This document shows positions 62,107 to 64,000 of a stretch of DNA of 64,000 bases, piece after piece. The translations under genes were made by a program, and so were the position numbers. The notes beneath the pieces are model-generated. The model had not been told where the DNA came from, ran no database searches, and saw nothing but the letters and a program-made list of their open reading frames with translations. Origin of the DNA: Sphingomonas sp. C3-2 (lineage in GTDB: Bacteria; Pseudomonadota; Alphaproteobacteria; Sphingomonadales; Sphingomonadaceae); NCBI RefSeq assembly GCF_033025475.1, contig NZ_CP130322.1, positions 3,353,001 through 3,417,000 on the forward strand, written 5' to 3'. Numbering within the stretch: position 1 is the first letter of the stretch; every line of letters starts with the position of its first letter.

Positions 62107-62156
62107 CGCGTCCTCCTTCATTGTCGAAAGAACAACGCCCAAAAGGGGTTAAGGCT

Positions 62157-62193
62157 CCGGTCGCGCGCCGATCCGGGGATTTTGCGCGACCGG
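62157..62193 (-). terminator. Inverted repeat downstream of the LVIVD-repeat gene
   Basis: A perfect 10-bp inverted repeat (62157-62166 with 62184-62193) with a 17-nt loop lies 8 bp after the stop. It has no T tract and may be a weak terminator or an RNA-stabilising hairpin. Confidence 0.4.
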
Positions 62194-62200
62194 GCGTCCC

Positions 62201-64000
62201 TCAATCGCGCGCCGCAAGCGCCGGCACCCAATCGTCCAGCGTCACGGTATCGCGCACCTTATAAGGGACGCCGCGATTGTTGAGGAACAGCTTCTCCATT
62301 TCCTTGCGGGTGAACGGACGGCTGCCGAGGCGGCCGAACACCGCGATCTGCCCGCCGGTTTCATCAACCGCACGGTCGCGGTCCAGCCCCTTCGAAACCG
62401 ACAGCGCGGGCGAGGAGGTTTTCGCCCAGGCGATCAGCTCGGGCACCGGCGCGGGGGAGAAGCCGTAAAAATTGGGCTGGCTGTCCGGGTTGGTGAGCTG
62501 CAGCACCTTCAGCCCGTTCCGCCCGTCTGCGACATAGGCGAAGGCGGATGCGTTGGTGCTGGCGACGATCACGTCCTCGGCATCGTTCATCCGGCCGCCC
62601 AGATTTTCCTTCCGGAAGATGTGCGGGCGCTCGGGCGACTTGATGTCGACGATCACAAGCCCATCGGCCTTGGCGGCGACATAGGCATAGGTACGCGCCA
62701 GATAGATGCGGCGCGCATCCGCCAGCGGGACGGTGCCCGAGGGGATGGCCAAAGGCTGGTCCATCCGGGTGATATCGAACAGCTTCAGCCCCTCGGAATC
62801 GCTCACCCACAGGTAACGGAACTGCACGGCCGAGGCGCGCGCATCGGTCAGCGCGAGCGTGGTCACCAGCCGCGGCTTGGCCGGATCGTCGAGGTCGACG
62901 ACGACAAGCCCGGCCTTCGCGGTGATATAGGCGAAATGCCCCGCCAGCGTGATGTGGCGGGCGCCTTCCAGCACGTTGCCCGGGTTCCACGTCACCGTGC
63001 GCTTCAGGAAGTTGTTGCGGAATTCGCCGTCAACCAGCGTGTTGACGTCGACCAGGATCAGGCCTTCGACCGCATCGGTCACCACCGCATAGTTATAGAT
63101 CGGGTGGAACGGCTGTTCCTCGTTCATGTCACGCAGCTCGGGCGTGTTGCGCAGCGGCGCGATCGGCTGGTTGGTGGGCAGCGCCACGCAGGTGGCGTTG
63201 CGGCTCTTCACCTGAATGTCCTGGCCCAGCGGGGAGAAGGGCGCCGTCACGATCCGCTCGGAAAAGCCCTTGTTCGCGATCGAGGCGACGTCATAGGCAC
63301 GGAAACCGCCCTTGCCCTCGGCCACGAACATATATTCGCCGCGCAGCTGCAGGCAGCCGACCGCACCGGCGGTGCCCTGCGTCACATTGGCGAATTCCTC
63401 CAGCGCGCGGGTCTCGCCCGAAAGCTTCTTGTCAAAGGTCTTGCCGCGCACCCAGTTCTTCAACTCGCGCCCGTTCTTCTCGACATGCATCGACCAGTAA
63501 TCGGGATAGGCATAGCGGTGGAGATAGGAACCAATCACCGCCTGCGGTTCGTCCCATTCGGTCACGCGCGTTGCCTGGAACCCGCCCTCAAGCCCGGTCC
63601 AGGCATGAAGCCCGACAAAGTTCACATAGTTCGTGCCGAGCAACAGCAACTGCGACATGATCGCGTTATTGTCGTCCTCGGCCGACAAGTGGCAATCGGT
63701 GCAGGTCTTGGTTTCGGTCAGGCGCACCGTGTGCGGGAAATGCGGTGCAAAGGCCTGCGACGAATAGCCGATCGATGAAATCGGCGGCTGCTGCACATAG
63801 ATGCGTTCGCGGTTGAGGTTGGTCGACGACAGCACCAGTGCCGAGGTCGAGCGCACCGGCGCGACGATATTGCCCTTGGTCGTCTGGTGACGGCCCAGCT
63901 GGAACATCTCGTCGCGGGCGACCTGGGGGTTATAGGTCGCGAAATTGCGCGTTTCGCCGCCCTCATATTTGTGCTGCGTCGTCTTCCAGTTCGCCTCGAT
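62201..64000 (-). CDS. LVIVD-repeat protein with a c-type heme motif, 5' end cut by the window edge
   Basis: 599 residues are visible and the frame is open to position 64000. Many copies of a propeller-type repeat are seen: GLILVDVNTL, GLVVVDLDDPAKP, GLKLFDITRMDQ, GLVIVDIKSPERP, GLKVLQLTNPDS. Upstream of these there is one CxxCH motif (CTDCHLSAED, near residue 100 of the visible part). The N-terminus, which may hold a signal peptide and more heme motifs, is beyond the window. It is probably periplasmic or at the cell surface. It is convergent with the FHA-cytochrome operon, with only the small entericidin gene between. Confidence 0.78.
   Translation of the reverse strand: MEANWKTTQHKYEGGETRNFATYNPQVARDEMFQLGRHQTTKGNIVAPVRSTSALVLSSTNLNRERIYVQQPPISSIGYSSQAFAPHFPHTVRLTETKTCTDCHLSAEDDNNAIMSQLLLLGTNYVNFVGLHAWTGLEGGFQATRVTEWDEPQAVIGSYLHRYAYPDYWSMHVEKNGRELKNWVRGKTFDKKLSGETRALEEFANVTQGTAGAVGCLQLRGEYMFVAEGKGGFRAYDVASIANKGFSERIVTAPFSPLGQDIQVKSRNATCVALPTNQPIAPLRNTPELRDMNEEQPFHPIYNYAVVTDAVEGLILVDVNTLVDGEFRNNFLKRTVTWNPGNVLEGARHITLAGHFAYITAKAGLVVVDLDDPAKPRLVTTLALTDARASAVQFRYLWVSDSEGLKLFDITRMDQPLAIPSGTVPLADARRIYLARTYAYVAAKADGLVIVDIKSPERPHIFRKENLGGRMNDAEDVIVASTNASAFAYVADGRNGLKVLQLTNPDSQPNFYGFSPAPVPELIAWAKTSSPALSVSKGLDRDRAVDETGGQIAVFGRLGSRPFTRKEMEKLFLNNRGVPYKVRDTVTLDDWVPALAARD

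Noticed and set aside
1-64000. CRISPR array, insertion sequences or prophage genes
   Set aside because: No regularly spaced repeats, transposase or phage structural genes were recognised anywhere in the window.

Overview
The window is GC-rich alphaproteobacterial chromosome, most likely from a sphingomonad (Sphingomonas/Sphingopyxis-like). This is inferred from the exopolysaccharide gene set, an alphaproteobacterial LexA box (GTTC-N7-GTTC) in front of dinB, a catabolic-type Coq4/SDR/spinster-MFS group and an AaeAB-like efflux operon. No species can be named from sequence alone. I see no insertion sequence, prophage, integrase or CRISPR array.

Region 1 (1-28458) is a surface or exopolysaccharide locus. 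A + strand operon (1033-5439) makes a CDP-linked deoxy, C-methylated sugar: cytidylyltransferase, CDP-glucose 4,6-dehydratase, a DegT-fold enzyme with His in place of the PLP lysine, and a C-methyltransferase. It ends at a bidirectional terminator facing a - strand operon (14310 back to 5540). That operon encodes a WbpM/PglF-type nucleotide-sugar dehydratase, a Lys-type aminotransferase, a sulfotransferase, an O-antigen ligase/polymerase-like membrane protein, a Wza-type export lipoprotein, an outer-membrane barrel and a pectate-lyase-like lipoprotein. Divergent from it, a translationally coupled + strand operon (14830-21015) carries a GT4 transferase, a GT4-phosphoglycosyltransferase fusion, and a formyltransferase / PIG-L deacetylase / ATP-grasp / HAD cassette. 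An AT-rich gap then leads to a LuxR-type regulator with a degenerate receiver, a Wzc-type tyrosine autokinase, a Wzx-like flippase (- strand), a methyltransferase-like protein and another GT4 transferase.

Region 2 (28510-50289) is mixed metabolic and housekeeping DNA. A TetR-controlled SDR and a Coq4-family/MFS pair share a candidate operator half-site. They are followed by an EF-hand protein, a flavin monooxygenase, glutathione peroxidase, a SnoaL-like protein, an SGNH hydrolase, SOS-regulated dinB, a DUF4010 membrane protein, a DUF411 lipoprotein, a GST, a MarR-FUSC-DUF1656-HlyD-NodT efflux operon, two different L,D-transpeptidases and a crotonase.

Region 3 (50409-54707) holds tRNA-Glu(CTC), a CHASE2-EAL c-di-GMP phosphodiesterase, a 38-residue gene with its own promoter and terminator, and class II DAHP synthase.

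Region 4 (54814-64000) is the most unusual part. A CcmI-like TPR protein is divergent from an operon encoding: a single polypeptide joining an FAD/NAD(P) oxidoreductase, two cyclic-nucleotide-binding domains and a four-cluster [4Fe-4S] ferredoxin module; a membrane cytochrome b-like protein; an FHA domain fused through one membrane helix to a ten-heme c-type cytochrome; and a CpdA-like phosphodiesterase. A heme-motif LVIVD-repeat protein, cut by the right edge, lies convergent. I read this as a candidate signal-gated transmembrane electron-transfer system.
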